Under the pieces are notes generated by a model. That model was not told where the DNA came from and did no database searches. It saw nothing but the letters and a program-made list of their open reading frames with translations. The translations under genes and the position numbers were made by a program. Shown here piece by piece: positions 14,830 to 24,001 of a stretch of DNA of 64,000 nt; position 1 is the first letter of the stretch, and every line of letters starts with the position of its first letter. Origin of the DNA: CAIVVT01 sp963757265 (lineage in GTDB: Bacteria; Acidobacteriota; Terriglobia; Bryobacterales; Bryobacteraceae). The stretch spans positions 1,178,001-1,242,000 of the forward strand of contig CAVWRA010000006.1 in the NCBI GenBank assembly GCA_963757265.1, read 5' to 3'.

Positions 14830-17586
14830 ATGAGAAGTGTCGTCTGTGCTGCCCTGATCATGGCATGGGTTGTCCCGGCGGGCCAGAGCGCATCCGGCCG
14901 GCCCGCGTCGTCGGCGGATGAACTGAGGGTTGAGCATCTGGTGAACCCACTGGGCATCGACGTAGAAAAACCGCGGTTGAGCTGGATGCTATCGGCTGGT
15001 CCGCGCGGCCGGCGGCAGAGCGCCTACCAGGTGCTGGTGGCCAGCAGTCCGGAGCTTCTCCGAAAAGACAAGGGCGACCTCTGGGATTCCGGCAAAATCA
15101 GCTCCGATCAGAACACCTTCGTCCCTTACGCAGGACAGCCGCTGGCCTCGGGAACCCAGGCGTGGTGGAAAGTCCGGGTATGGGACCAGGATGGCCGCGC
15201 AGCGCCCTGGAGTACCCCGGCCCATTGGTCGATGGGATTGCTCCACGAGGAGGAATGGCACGGCCGCTGGATCGGCCTGCCGCGTCCGGCGGATGTCAAA
15301 GAGGGCACGCCTGGGCCAGCCCCATGGTTCCGACATAGCTTTACGCTTCCGAACAAGCCGCAGAGCGCCGCGGCGTATGTGAACGCGCTGGGTTACTACG
15401 AACTCTACGTCAATGGGAAAAAAGTCGACGACTACGTTCTGGCCCCGGCGGTGGTGGATTATTCCCGGCGCAACTGGTATGTGACGCACGACATCACGAA
15501 CCTCCTGGTGAAGGGCCGTAACACGGTGGCGCTGTGGCTGGGACGCGGATGGTATGTGCGGCGCCATCCGGGCGTGGTTTATGACGGGCCGCTGGTGCGG
15601 GCACAGCTGGCTATCACGCTGCCGCATGGCCGAGTGATGACGCTGGGAACCGACGGCACGTGGAAGGCAAAAGCCAGCCCGATCAAGCCGCTCGGCAGGG
15701 GCACTGCATTCGGCGACTATGGTGGGGAACACTATGACGCCAGATTGGAGGTAGAAGACTGGAATGGCGTCAAGCTGGACGATTCCGGTTGGGAGACGGC
15801 CGCATTGTTCGACCCGCCGAAGGTGAGGACCTCGGCGCAGATGGTTGAGCCCAACCGCATCCTGGAAACGCTGAAGCCGGTGAAGATCGAGCAGACGCCG
15901 GCCGGCGGCTGGCTCATCGACATGGGGAAGAACTACACGGGCTGGCTCGAATTGCGCCTGCCGTCGGACACCAAGGCCGACACTGCCCTGAAGATCGAGT
16001 ATGCCGACAACCCGCCGAGCGGCGGCCGTTACAGCACATTCAACCAGCGCGACGAGTACGTGACCCGCGAAGGAGCGGGGCAGGTGGTGTGCTCGAGATT
16101 CAACTACCACGCTTTCCGCTTCGCTCATGTCACGGGGTTGAGCCAGGCGCCCGCCGCCGAAGACGTGCGCGGCTATTTCATGCGCACGAGTTACGGGCGC
16201 GCGGGCGAATTCGAATCGTCCGACGAACTACTGAACCGCATCTACCGCCTGGTGACGTGGACCTACGAGTGCCTCACGCTAAATGGGTACGTCGTGGACT
16301 GCCCGACGCGCGAACGCCTGGGCTACGGCGGCGACGCCGGCACGTCGATAGAAACGGGGCTGTTCAACTTCGACACTGGGGCCCTGTATAGCCGCTGGGC
16401 GGCCAACTGGCGCGATGCACAGGATCCTAATTCCGGCGATGTGCCGTACACCGCCCCCAATTATCCCGACCAGGGCGGCGGAGGGCCGATGTGGAGCGGC
16501 TTCGTAGTCACCATGCCGTGGCAGGTTTACCTGAACTACGGCGACAGGGGTGTTCTGGAGACCAACTACCCGATGATCCGGAAGTGGCTGGCCTTCGCCG
16601 AATCGAAGACGAAGGACCACATCCTGGAGCCGTACATCAGCGTCGGCATCCGCATGGCGGAGTGGAACTACCTCGGCGACTGGGTAACGCCGCAGCGTCG
16701 AGGGTCCTACGGCGGGGACCTTTCCCGGAACCCCATCAGCGGGCATTTCATCAACAACGCGCACTACCTCTATACCTTGCAACTGGCCGCCAAGATCGCC
16801 GCGATTCTGGACAAACCCGAAGATGCCGCGATGTACGCCGAACGGGCGGCCACGCTGCAGCGCGCGCTGCACGAACGCTATTACAATGCCGCCACCCACA
16901 GCTACGCCACCGGCGAGCAGCCCTACCTGGCGCTGGCGCTTCTGCTGGGCATCGTTCCGCAGGAATTGCGCGCCGCGGTGGCCGAGAACCTCGAATCGAC
17001 CATTCTGGTCAAGGACGGCGGCCACATTGACGCCGGCATGCATGGCGCCTACTTCCTGTTGAAGGATCTGATGGAGGACAATCGGAACGACTTGATCTAC
17101 CAGATGGCCAGCAAGAAGGACTTTCCGAGCTGGGGCAACATGCTGGAGCGGGGCGCCACCACAAGCTGGGAGAGCTGGTCGGGCGGGTCTCATATCCATG
17201 ACACGCTGATTTCCATCGGGGCATGGTTCATCGAAGGCATTGGGGGTATTCGCGTGGATGAGAAGGCGCCGGGCTTCCGGCATTTCTTCCTGGAGCCGGC
17301 GCCGGTGGGCGGCCTGACCTTCGCGCGAGCGAGCTATAAGTGCCCCCACGGGACGATCGTCAGCAACTGGCGAATCGAAAACGGCGTACTGCGGATGGAC
17401 GCAACCGTTCCGCCGGGGACGAGCGCCACGCTGTACCTCCCCGGCGCCGCCGCCGAGGGCGTGACGGAGGGTGGACAGCCGTCAGCCGAGGCCGCGGGAG
17501 TGAAGTTCAACCGGGTTGAGAAAGGCAGAGTGGTCTTCGATCTGGATTCAGGCAGCTATCAGTTCACCTCGAAGCCGGCGCCGTAG
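14830..17586 (+). CDS. Alpha-L-rhamnosidase (GH78)
   Basis: A 918-aa secreted enzyme that releases terminal alpha-L-rhamnose from glycosides, pectic rhamnogalacturonan or polysaccharide. Signal peptide at residues 1-20. The domain order follows GH78: an N-terminal fibronectin-like domain (RVEHLVNPLGIDVEKPRLSW), two beta-sandwich domains (YVNALGYYELYVNGKKVDD, then the GKNYTGWLELRLP region), the (alpha/alpha)6 catalytic domain and a C-terminal beta-sandwich. The acidic catalytic motif is VDCPTRERLGYGGDAG; WNYLGDW and ATTSWESWSGGSHIHD are further GH78 active-site blocks. The ATG at 14830 is supported by a GGGAGAG ribosome-binding site and the signal peptide; an open extension upstream overlaps the esterase gene and is not coding. 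Confidence 0.93.
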   Translation: MRSVVCAALIMAWVVPAGQSASGRPASSADELRVEHLVNPLGIDVEKPRLSWMLSAGPRGRRQSAYQVLVASSPELLRKDKGDLWDSGKISSDQNTFVPYAGQPLASGTQAWWKVRVWDQDGRAAPWSTPAHWSMGLLHEEEWHGRWIGLPRPADVKEGTPGPAPWFRHSFTLPNKPQSAAAYVNALGYYELYVNGKKVDDYVLAPAVVDYSRRNWYVTHDITNLLVKGRNTVALWLGRGWYVRRHPGVVYDGPLVRAQLAITLPHGRVMTLGTDGTWKAKASPIKPLGRGTAFGDYGGEHYDARLEVEDWNGVKLDDSGWETAALFDPPKVRTSAQMVEPNRILETLKPVKIEQTPAGGWLIDMGKNYTGWLELRLPSDTKADTALKIEYADNPPSGGRYSTFNQRDEYVTREGAGQVVCSRFNYHAFRFAHVTGLSQAPAAEDVRGYFMRTSYGRAGEFESSDELLNRIYRLVTWTYECLTLNGYVVDCPTRERLGYGGDAGTSIETGLFNFDTGALYSRWAANWRDAQDPNSGDVPYTAPNYPDQGGGGPMWSGFVVTMPWQVYLNYGDRGVLETNYPMIRKWLAFAESKTKDHILEPYISVGIRMAEWNYLGDWVTPQRRGSYGGDLSRNPISGHFINNAHYLYTLQLAAKIAAILDKPEDAAMYAERAATLQRALHERYYNAATHSYATGEQPYLALALLLGIVPQELRAAVAENLESTILVKDGGHIDAGMHGAYFLLKDLMEDNRNDLIYQMASKKDFPSWGNMLERGATTSWESWSGGSHIHDTLISIGAWFIEGIGGIRVDEKAPGFRHFFLEPAPVGGLTFARASYKCPHGTIVSNWRIENGVLRMDATVPPGTSATLYLPGAAAEGVTEGGQPSAEAAGVKFNRVEKGRVVFDLDSGSYQFTSKPAP

Positions 17587-17808
17587 AGTGCAGCGCAGGA
17601 GGCCGGCATGCGCCTGCCCCCTGGCCTGAGACGGATGACTGTAGCGCATACTGGGATCCGGTTGGCGAAGCGGAGGCCGGCTCTGGTGGCTACCAACCCG
17701 CCACGGAATAGCCAGCCGGAAACTCATCCACACGCTGAGCGGGGGCGTCGGCCTTGCGGCTGGCGCCTCCATCGGATGGATAGATTCCCCGATGCCTCAG
17801 AAAACTCA

Positions 17809-18180
17809 TCAGAAAAGCTGCCGCGAGGCGGCATCTTTGTTGTCTTGCGCGGCGTCGTTCCGCGCGGTGAGGTTGGCTTCGAACTCCGCCGGCGGCACGT
17901 AGCCGAGCGCAGAATGCGGGCGCTTGCGGTTGTAGACCCGCTCCAGGAAGTCGTGGATCGAAGCGCGCGCCTCGGCCAGGTCCCGGTATTCGTTGCGGAG
18001 CACCTTCTCGTACTTGAGGGTCTTCATGAACGACTCACAGGCCGTGTTGTCCCACGGATTGCCCTTGTGCGACATGCGGAGGCGATGCCGTTAGCCGTGA
18101 GCAGATCGGTGTAATCATTGCTGGCGTAGTGCGAGCCGCGGTCGGAATGATGGACCAGCCCTGAATGTACGACGCGACGA
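17809..18180 (-). pseudogene. IS3-family transposase OrfB C-terminal remnant, frameshifted
   Basis: The final 88 codons (from 18075) read KGNPWDNTACESFMKTLKYE and RKRPHSALGYVPPAEFE, the end of an IS3-group integrase-core transposase. Immediately upstream, the preceding segment GLVHHSDRGSHYASNDY (with the second catalytic Asp) is in a different frame, so one base is out of register near 18070-18080. Homology ends at about 18180, so the N-terminal part and OrfA are gone. The remnant separates the rhamnosidase operon from the glycan locus. Confidence 0.8.
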
Positions 18181-18338
18181 GGCAGCCATCATAATCATCA
18201 GACGGCGGGTTGAGATCCAGCAAAGGGCGCCAACCCGGGGTGTGGGACACAGAACGCTCGCGGCGTGGCGGAACGCAGACAGATCCCGGCCGCCGCTATT
18301 CGTCCCTCGTGCTTCCGGATGTTAGACTGAAGCGAACA

Positions 18339-19454
18339 ATGCGCGTCTGTCTGGACTGCACTCCTTTCCTCGGCAAAAGCGTTGGTATTAAATCTTATCT
18401 TTTTTACCTATATGCGTATATGCGCCACTGCGCGGGCAGCCACAAGCTATCTGCCTTTCCGTTGATGTCGAACCCAGGGGTACTGAGACACGATCAATCG
18501 ACGATCAATCGATTTTCCACTGCTTATCGCAGTCTTGTCGCACGGTCCAACAGGTCTTCGTGGGGCTCGCTGTTCGAGCTTGCGGCAGGCAAAGCAGACG
18601 TTTTTCATGCGTCGAACCTGGCCGGGCGGGGTCCTCGCGGGGCCGCGCTAACGACCACGGTGCACGATTTGACCACGCTGCTGATGCCTGAGTTACATAT
18701 GAGGCAATCGGTGATTACGGACCAGAGCTTCTTCGATAATGTGGTGGACAAGGCCGCCAAGATCATCGCGATCTCCGAGAACACCAAGCGCGACCTCATT
18801 TCCATGCGCCGAATCGATGAAAGCCGCATTTCGGTGATCTATCCGGGCATCGATGAAGCGCACTTTCTTGGTGATCCGACGGATGGTGCGACGCGCCGGG
18901 CCAGATATAGCTTGAACAAGCCCTATCTCTTGACCATTGGCACACTCGAACCTCGCAAGAACATTCAAAGGTTGTTAGAAGCCTACTCCGGGCTGAAGTC
19001 TTCGCAGCGCGCAGCGTACGATTGGATCCTCGTGGGAATGGAGGGATGGCTGAGTCCACAACAGATGAGTCAGTTGCGCAGCGGCGTGCCCGGCGTGCGG
19101 TGGGTAGGTTACGTCCCGAAGGAAGACCTCGTGGCCATCATTGCCGGCGCCATGCTATGTGTCTACCCTTCACTGTATGAAGGGTTCGGATTCCCCGTAG
19201 TGGAGTGCATGGCGGCTGGTGTGCCAGTGATCGCATCCCGGACCGGTTCGCTACCGGAGATCTCAGGCGATGCGGCGTTGTTGGTTGATCCCCTCAGCAC
19301 GGAAGAGATCCGGGCGGCGATTGAGCGTCTGCTACTGTCTCCCGAGACCCGCCGAAGGATGATAGAAAAGGGCCGAAACCAAGCGCAGAGGTTTCACTGG
19401 ATGGAGAGTGCCCGCAAGACGTGGACGTTTTTCGAAGGGGTAGCTTCGAGCTAG
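18339..19454 (+). CDS. GT4-family glycosyltransferase
   Basis: A 371-aa GT-B glycosyltransferase. The C-terminal nucleotide-sugar domain has GTLEPRKNIQRLLEAY, the SLYEGFGFPVVECMAAG motif with the E-x7-E pair, and GVPVIASRTGSLPEI. It transfers a sugar, often mannose or rhamnose, to a growing glycan at the inner membrane. The N-terminal part (MRVCLDCTPFLGKSVGIKSY) resembles mannosyltransferase-like family 1 enzymes. The ATG at 18339 is the first start at the family N-terminus; the open frame before it is IS-remnant flank. It is the first gene of the surface-glycan locus. Confidence 0.88.
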   Translation: MRVCLDCTPFLGKSVGIKSYLFYLYAYMRHCAGSHKLSAFPLMSNPGVLRHDQSTINRFSTAYRSLVARSNRSSWGSLFELAAGKADVFHASNLAGRGPRGAALTTTVHDLTTLLMPELHMRQSVITDQSFFDNVVDKAAKIIAISENTKRDLISMRRIDESRISVIYPGIDEAHFLGDPTDGATRRARYSLNKPYLLTIGTLEPRKNIQRLLEAYSGLKSSQRAAYDWILVGMEGWLSPQQMSQLRSGVPGVRWVGYVPKEDLVAIIAGAMLCVYPSLYEGFGFPVVECMAAGVPVIASRTGSLPEISGDAALLVDPLSTEEIRAAIERLLLSPETRRRMIEKGRNQAQRFHWMESARKTWTFFEGVASS

Positions 19455-19655
19455 TTCGCGGGCACAATCCGATCTACGAACCGTTAAGCACGGCGCGATC
19501 CGCACGCAGAGTGAGTAACGCATCAACTGACATGGCAGGCCAAGGCCTACACCGGGCCAAGGCATCCATGCTGGAAGCTCTGGCGAGCCACAAGTTATGT
19601 TCCCGGCGAACACCCTATCGAAGGCTTGTTGTCAGCCCAGAGCGCGGCGAGGCGC

Positions 19656-20879
19656 TTACCGGCCCTTGAACCGGCCGAGGGCTATAAAGGCTGCGCGCCG
19701 AATCAGCAATTCCGCCTCGGGGTGTGCGCAGACACGCTGCAGCGCGGCCCGGGCGGTGGCATGGTTGCCTGATTGTTCGTACAGGCTGGCCAGCGCCAGC
19801 TCCGCTTTCAGCTCCCAAACCGAGTCATGCACGGAGGAAGACGTTGCCCGCAGAGTTTCCAGAGTTCGAACCGCTTCCGGCAGGCGGCCGGTATTCTTCA
19901 ACACAATCGCGATGTCGTACCGGGCCTCGCAACGCTGGCCGCTGCTCAGTTGCTCACTGTCCTGAACAGCCTCCAGATGCGGGAGCGCATCCTCATAATC
20001 CTCCGCTAGAAGCAGAAGGCGCGCCAGAGACCAGCGGGCTTGCATCTGAGCAGCAGGAAAACTGATCGGGCCGAGGGCGGATTCGGCGAAGCTATCCCGG
20101 GCCTCGCCGTAGAGACCCTGGCGTTCCAGCATCAGGCCCCAGCGGTAATAAAGATTGGCCTTGAGCGGGGCGGCCAACGGCCCCATGGTGCTGAGACGCT
20201 GGTACATCGCAGCCGCCGACACCGGATCCTCAAGTTGCTCGAGGGCAAAACCGGCTTCCATCCAGAGAGCTTGCGCGGGAAAATCGATTTGCGTCCCGGC
20301 AGCAGGCAAGTGCGCCTCATACTCCGTCCGGACCTTCTCCCATTGGCCCATCCGCACGTGGCAGATGAGCTTATGCAGGAGGACGTGGAAAGCGTCCGGA
20401 GCGCTGCCAGGCAGGGTTTCTGGAATCCGCTGAAGCGCCAGCAGCGCCTCGGCGTACTGCCCTTCGCGGATCCGCATCTGCGCCAGATGGTGGAGCGCAA
20501 GCGCGGCGTAGGGAGACACGTTCAAGAGGGCGGCGGACTCGTAGAAATCCACGGCTGCCTGAGAATCGCCGGCAGCCTGGCGGATGACTCCGTTGCGGAA
20601 CAGGGCGCAGGCCCGGAACTCTGCCGGGCACTCTACCCAGCGAAGCAGTTCGGCATATAACTGCGCCGCCTCATCGCCTCTGCCCACCTCTTCCAGCCCA
20701 AAGCCGATGGCGGCATAATAATGCGCCGCCTGCTCTCGCCCGACCGAAGGAGCCGGCAGAAGACTCATAGCCGTCCGATAGGCCTCGAGCGCCGCCTCCT
20801 GGGAAGCGAAAGGTGTCCTGAAACCGGTCAGCGGAGCAAACCAGTGAGAATCCGAAACGGCGAGACTCAATCCACTCAC
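19656..20879 (-). CDS. TPR-repeat protein of unknown function
   Basis: An all-helical protein built from degenerate tetratricopeptide repeats (for example AAQLYAELLRWVECPAEFR, then ALALHHLAQMRIREGQYAEA and AKAELALASLYEQSGNHATA). No signal peptide, membrane helix or catalytic motif is visible. The coding frame stays open to an ATG at 21092, but the first ~70 residues of that version are Arg/Pro-rich and do not look like protein. I take the GTG at 20879 (SGLSLAVSDSHWF). It points away from the ABC-exporter genes and may act as a scaffold for the glycan machinery, which is inference from position only. Confidence 0.7.
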   Translation of the reverse strand: MSGLSLAVSDSHWFAPLTGFRTPFASQEAALEAYRTAMSLLPAPSVGREQAAHYYAAIGFGLEEVGRGDEAAQLYAELLRWVECPAEFRACALFRNGVIRQAAGDSQAAVDFYESAALLNVSPYAALALHHLAQMRIREGQYAEALLALQRIPETLPGSAPDAFHVLLHKLICHVRMGQWEKVRTEYEAHLPAAGTQIDFPAQALWMEAGFALEQLEDPVSAAAMYQRLSTMGPLAAPLKANLYYRWGLMLERQGLYGEARDSFAESALGPISFPAAQMQARWSLARLLLLAEDYEDALPHLEAVQDSEQLSSGQRCEARYDIAIVLKNTGRLPEAVRTLETLRATSSSVHDSVWELKAELALASLYEQSGNHATARAALQRVCAHPEAELLIRRAAFIALGRFKGR

Positions 20880-21143
20880 AAACTCAAGTATAGGCGAGCT
20901 GCTGACGGTGCTTCTCCTCGGTCGGGCTGGGCCAGCCACGGGCGGGGCGGGCCCGTCGCAGGCTGAGCGACGCTGCCGTAGTTCACCCTGTAGTAAGATT
21001 GAGTTTGCCGATGAGCGCCCGATGCCGCCTCTCCGAGATCGTGGCCTGTTTCCTTCGCTGGTGAAACGCAGTTCCTCTGCGGGAGATTTCATTTTCCGAG
21101 AGCGCGAGCGAGGAATGCATCTGCAGGCTGAGCAATAACAATC

Positions 21144-21920
21144 ATGCTGGACGAACTAAGAAGACTGGCAGAATACAAGGAATTCCTCAAGCAGTTCGCG
21201 CTGCAGCAACTCCGGACCCGCTACCGCGGCTCCGTGCTCGGCTTCATCTGGACGCTCCTGAATCCACTGCTGACCTGCATCAGCTTTACGATCATCTTCG
21301 GTTATATCAGCAAGGTCGACCTGAGGACTTACGGGGTCTATTTTCTCAGCGGATACGTGCCGTGGTTGTTTTTTGTCAATTCTGCGAGCTTCGCCAACGG
21401 GTCCATTCTGGGCAATGCGAACTACGTCGCAAGGATTCGTGTACCCAAGTCCGTGTTCCCAATCTCGAGCGTGGTCATGAACTTTGTCGATCTGGTGGCC
21501 GGATTGCTTGCCGTGGCCGCTGTCATGGCTTTTTTTTCCGCGCCGTTTTCAGTCAACCTGCTGATCCTGCCGCTGTCCGCAGTTCTAATCGCGGCATTTT
21601 CGCTTGGGATATGTCTGTTGTTCGCCACGCTGAACGTATTCTTACGAGATTTCGGGTATCTTTGGAACGTGGTGAGCTTCCTCTGGTTTTTTTTCACGCC
21701 GATCATATATCCGATCAGCAAAATTCCAGAGGGTCCGCGCCAGTACTTCGAATTGAATCCGATCCTGCCCTTCATCCGGCTGTTCCAAAGTCCGATTTCG
21801 GGCGGGAGCCTGCCGGACTCAAACACCTTCCTGCTGGCCACGATTTATAGCATCGCCTCGTTGCTGTTGGGTTTGGCCATTTTTGCGCACCAACAGCGTC
21901 GTTTCTATCTCTATCTCTAG
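21144..21920 (+). CDS. ABC-2 type polysaccharide exporter, permease subunit
   Basis: A 258-aa integral membrane protein with six predicted helices. It matches the Wzm/TagG/KpsM group: FALQQLRTRYRGSVLGFIWT at the N-terminus, the GYVPWLFF segment and the conserved LRDFGYLWNVVSFLWFFFTP periplasmic region. It forms the channel through which lipid-linked or capsular glycan crosses the inner membrane. The ATPase gene begins 12 bp downstream. Confidence 0.92.
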   Translation: MLDELRRLAEYKEFLKQFALQQLRTRYRGSVLGFIWTLLNPLLTCISFTIIFGYISKVDLRTYGVYFLSGYVPWLFFVNSASFANGSILGNANYVARIRVPKSVFPISSVVMNFVDLVAGLLAVAAVMAFFSAPFSVNLLILPLSAVLIAAFSLGICLLFATLNVFLRDFGYLWNVVSFLWFFFTPIIYPISKIPEGPRQYFELNPILPFIRLFQSPISGGSLPDSNTFLLATIYSIASLLLGLAIFAHQQRRFYLYL

Positions 21921-21932
21921 TCAATTGCCGCC

Positions 21933-22733
21933 ATGCCTGCATCTTCTATAAAGAAACCGCGATCGCAGCGCCCTGCTCCGAGTACCGAACCCGGGCAGCG
22001 GATTGAGTTGACCGGGGTCGGTGTTGAGTACTTACTTCTGAGCCAGGATCAACGAACCTTGAAGGGCCGGGTGATGAATCTATTTGGACCCAAGGACCCG
22101 GCCGCGCAGTTCTGGGCTCTGCGGAGCATCAGCGTAAGCATCCGCCGCGGCGAAATCGTTGGAGTGATTGGCAAGAATGGGTCCGGCAAGAGCACGCTGC
22201 TGCGGGTCATGGCAGGAGTGATCGAGCCGACCGAGGGCACGGTCTCGGTGGTCGGGCGAGTGAACCCACTGCTGGAGCTGGGAGCAGCCATTAATCCTGA
22301 GCTGACTGGCAGAGAGAACACCTACTTGTACGGCGCGATTCTCAAGAACTCCCGAGAGGAAATGGACGAATTGATGCCGCGCATCCTGGATTTTGCGGAA
22401 CTGGGGCCGTTTTTCGATGTTCCGGTGAAGTGCTATTCCTCGGGCATGATGGGGCGGCTGGCATTTGCGATCAGTACTCAAATCAGGCCGGAGATTCTGC
22501 TTGTGGATGAGGTCCTCGCGGTGGGCGATGAGCAGTTCCAGAAGAAGTCGTTCTTTCGTATCCAGAAGCTGATCGAAAAGGGCTCGATCGTCGTGCTGGT
22601 GTCTCACAACAGCGAGCTCATCCGCAGAATCTGCGGGCGGGTCATCTACCTGTCGCAGGGACAAATTGTGGAGGACGGCAAGACGGCAAGTGTCCTCGCC
22701 CGCTACCAACAGGACGGCGCGCGGAACGCGTGA
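21933..22733 (+). CDS. ABC-type polysaccharide exporter, ATP-binding subunit
   Basis: A 266-aa ATPase of the Wzt/TagH/KpsT group. Walker A GKNGSGKST lies at residues 80-88, the signature KCYSSGMMGRLAFA is a variant of the usual motif as in this subfamily, and Walker B is ILLVDEVLAVGD. The N-terminal VEYLLLSQDQRTLK extension is typical. It ends straight after the nucleotide-binding domain, so it lacks the C-terminal carbohydrate-binding domain that reads O-antigen end caps in Wzt. Export is therefore probably not coupled to chain-cap recognition. Confidence 0.92.
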   Translation: MPASSIKKPRSQRPAPSTEPGQRIELTGVGVEYLLLSQDQRTLKGRVMNLFGPKDPAAQFWALRSISVSIRRGEIVGVIGKNGSGKSTLLRVMAGVIEPTEGTVSVVGRVNPLLELGAAINPELTGRENTYLYGAILKNSREEMDELMPRILDFAELGPFFDVPVKCYSSGMMGRLAFAISTQIRPEILLVDEVLAVGDEQFQKKSFFRIQKLIEKGSIVVLVSHNSELIRRICGRVIYLSQGQIVEDGKTASVLARYQQDGARNA

Positions 22734-22818
22734 GGCCTTTCTGAGAAGGCGCCTCTTTCCAGACGCCCTGCAACAGACGTTCACGTGGGCACTGCCCGGT
22801 GAAGGGCAGCAAATGCGA

Positions 22819-23790
22819 TCACTTGCGAGCTGCTCGGAATACCTGGACCGCGTTGCGAAAATCCGGGTCGGCATCGTCCTCCAGCCGATCCAGCGCGGCC
22901 CTTACCAACTTATCTCGTCGGATCTCTTCCGGCATCTCGGCGGCGGCTGTGTAGATGTAGGCCCGGTGAGCCGATTGCGGGGCCGCAGCCTCGCTGATAA
23001 CCATTTGGATGCGTTCAGCCAGCGTCAAGGGACGCAACTCGAACCCTGGCGCTCCTGGCTCAGCATCCTTCCTGACCGCCACGTAATCGGCGAACACGCT
23101 CACCTGGAAGTCATTTGAAGCCGTCAGCGCCAGCCGATCTTCGAGAATCCTATAAACCTGATAGCCGCATTCTTCGAACTTCCGAAACAAGGCCCTGGGA
23201 TGGTATCCGAACGCAAGAGACGCAAAGGCGTTCGCTTCAAAGACCACACGCAAGTCGTTGTTCTGGGACAATAAACTACCAGCTCCGGACAGCGCGGCTA
23301 GTTCCGATCCTTCAATGTCGATCTTAAGCAAAGTGGCATTGCGAAAATCATATATGTGACACAAATCGTCCAGCTTGAAACATGGGACCTGCTGTCCCGT
23401 CTGTGACGTTACCACCTGCCCCCAGGCGCTAAAGCCTTGCATGAAGAGGGTGCCCGTGTGATCAAAGATAGCGCAATGCAAAGGGATCACATTTTCAAAC
23501 TGATTTCTTAAAATACTTTGAACCAAGAGAGCGTAATTCTTGGCCAAACCTTCCACGGCCAGCACTCGCGCCCCCGCGCGGGCAGCCGCAAGCGTGTAGA
23601 GGCCGATGTTGGCTCCAAGATCAATGAACCTCCTGCCGCCCTGAACAAAACTGAGAGCGTAGCGCAGTGCGGGTTCCGGGGAGGAGGCTGAGCGAATCCA
23701 GTCCGTATACACATCCGGAGAGTCCAGATCGGATCCAATAAAAAATGGAGGGAAATCTTTCCACTTGCATTCATGAAATCCAATGTTCAT
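22819..23790 (-). CDS. FkbM-family SAM-dependent methyltransferase with C-terminal extension
   Basis: A 323-aa protein. The SAM-binding motif I is RFIDLGANIGLYTLA, the acidic loop is VLAVEGLAKN, and LLKIDIEGSELAAL is the FkbM hallmark. FkbM enzymes O-methylate sugars or polyketides. The last ~85 residues (from about 240) are a separate helical region with no family I recognise. A second FkbM gene is present at 32.1 kb. Both are on the minus strand, inside the glycan locus, consistent with methylated sugars. Confidence 0.85.
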   Translation of the reverse strand: MNIGFHECKWKDFPPFFIGSDLDSPDVYTDWIRSASSPEPALRYALSFVQGGRRFIDLGANIGLYTLAAARAGARVLAVEGLAKNYALLVQSILRNQFENVIPLHCAIFDHTGTLFMQGFSAWGQVVTSQTGQQVPCFKLDDLCHIYDFRNATLLKIDIEGSELAALSGAGSLLSQNNDLRVVFEANAFASLAFGYHPRALFRKFEECGYQVYRILEDRLALTASNDFQVSVFADYVAVRKDAEPGAPGFELRPLTLAERIQMVISEAAAPQSAHRAYIYTAAAEMPEEIRRDKLVRAALDRLEDDADPDFRNAVQVFRAARK

Positions 23791-24001
23791 CTATCAATCT
23801 CCGTTCTTACCACCATTCCGGCGACGAGGAACGCCCGGCGCCGACGTTCAGCAGGCTCCCCCGGCATAAATCATCTCGAGATGACTCATCCGGAACTTCT
23901 GTTCTGGATTCTCCGGTCCTGGCCAGCATATCGCGAGCTGCATACCAACTATCCATTGCACTTCAGGCTCTATCTATCGATGGCGGCCGCTGAGGAGTTC
24001 C

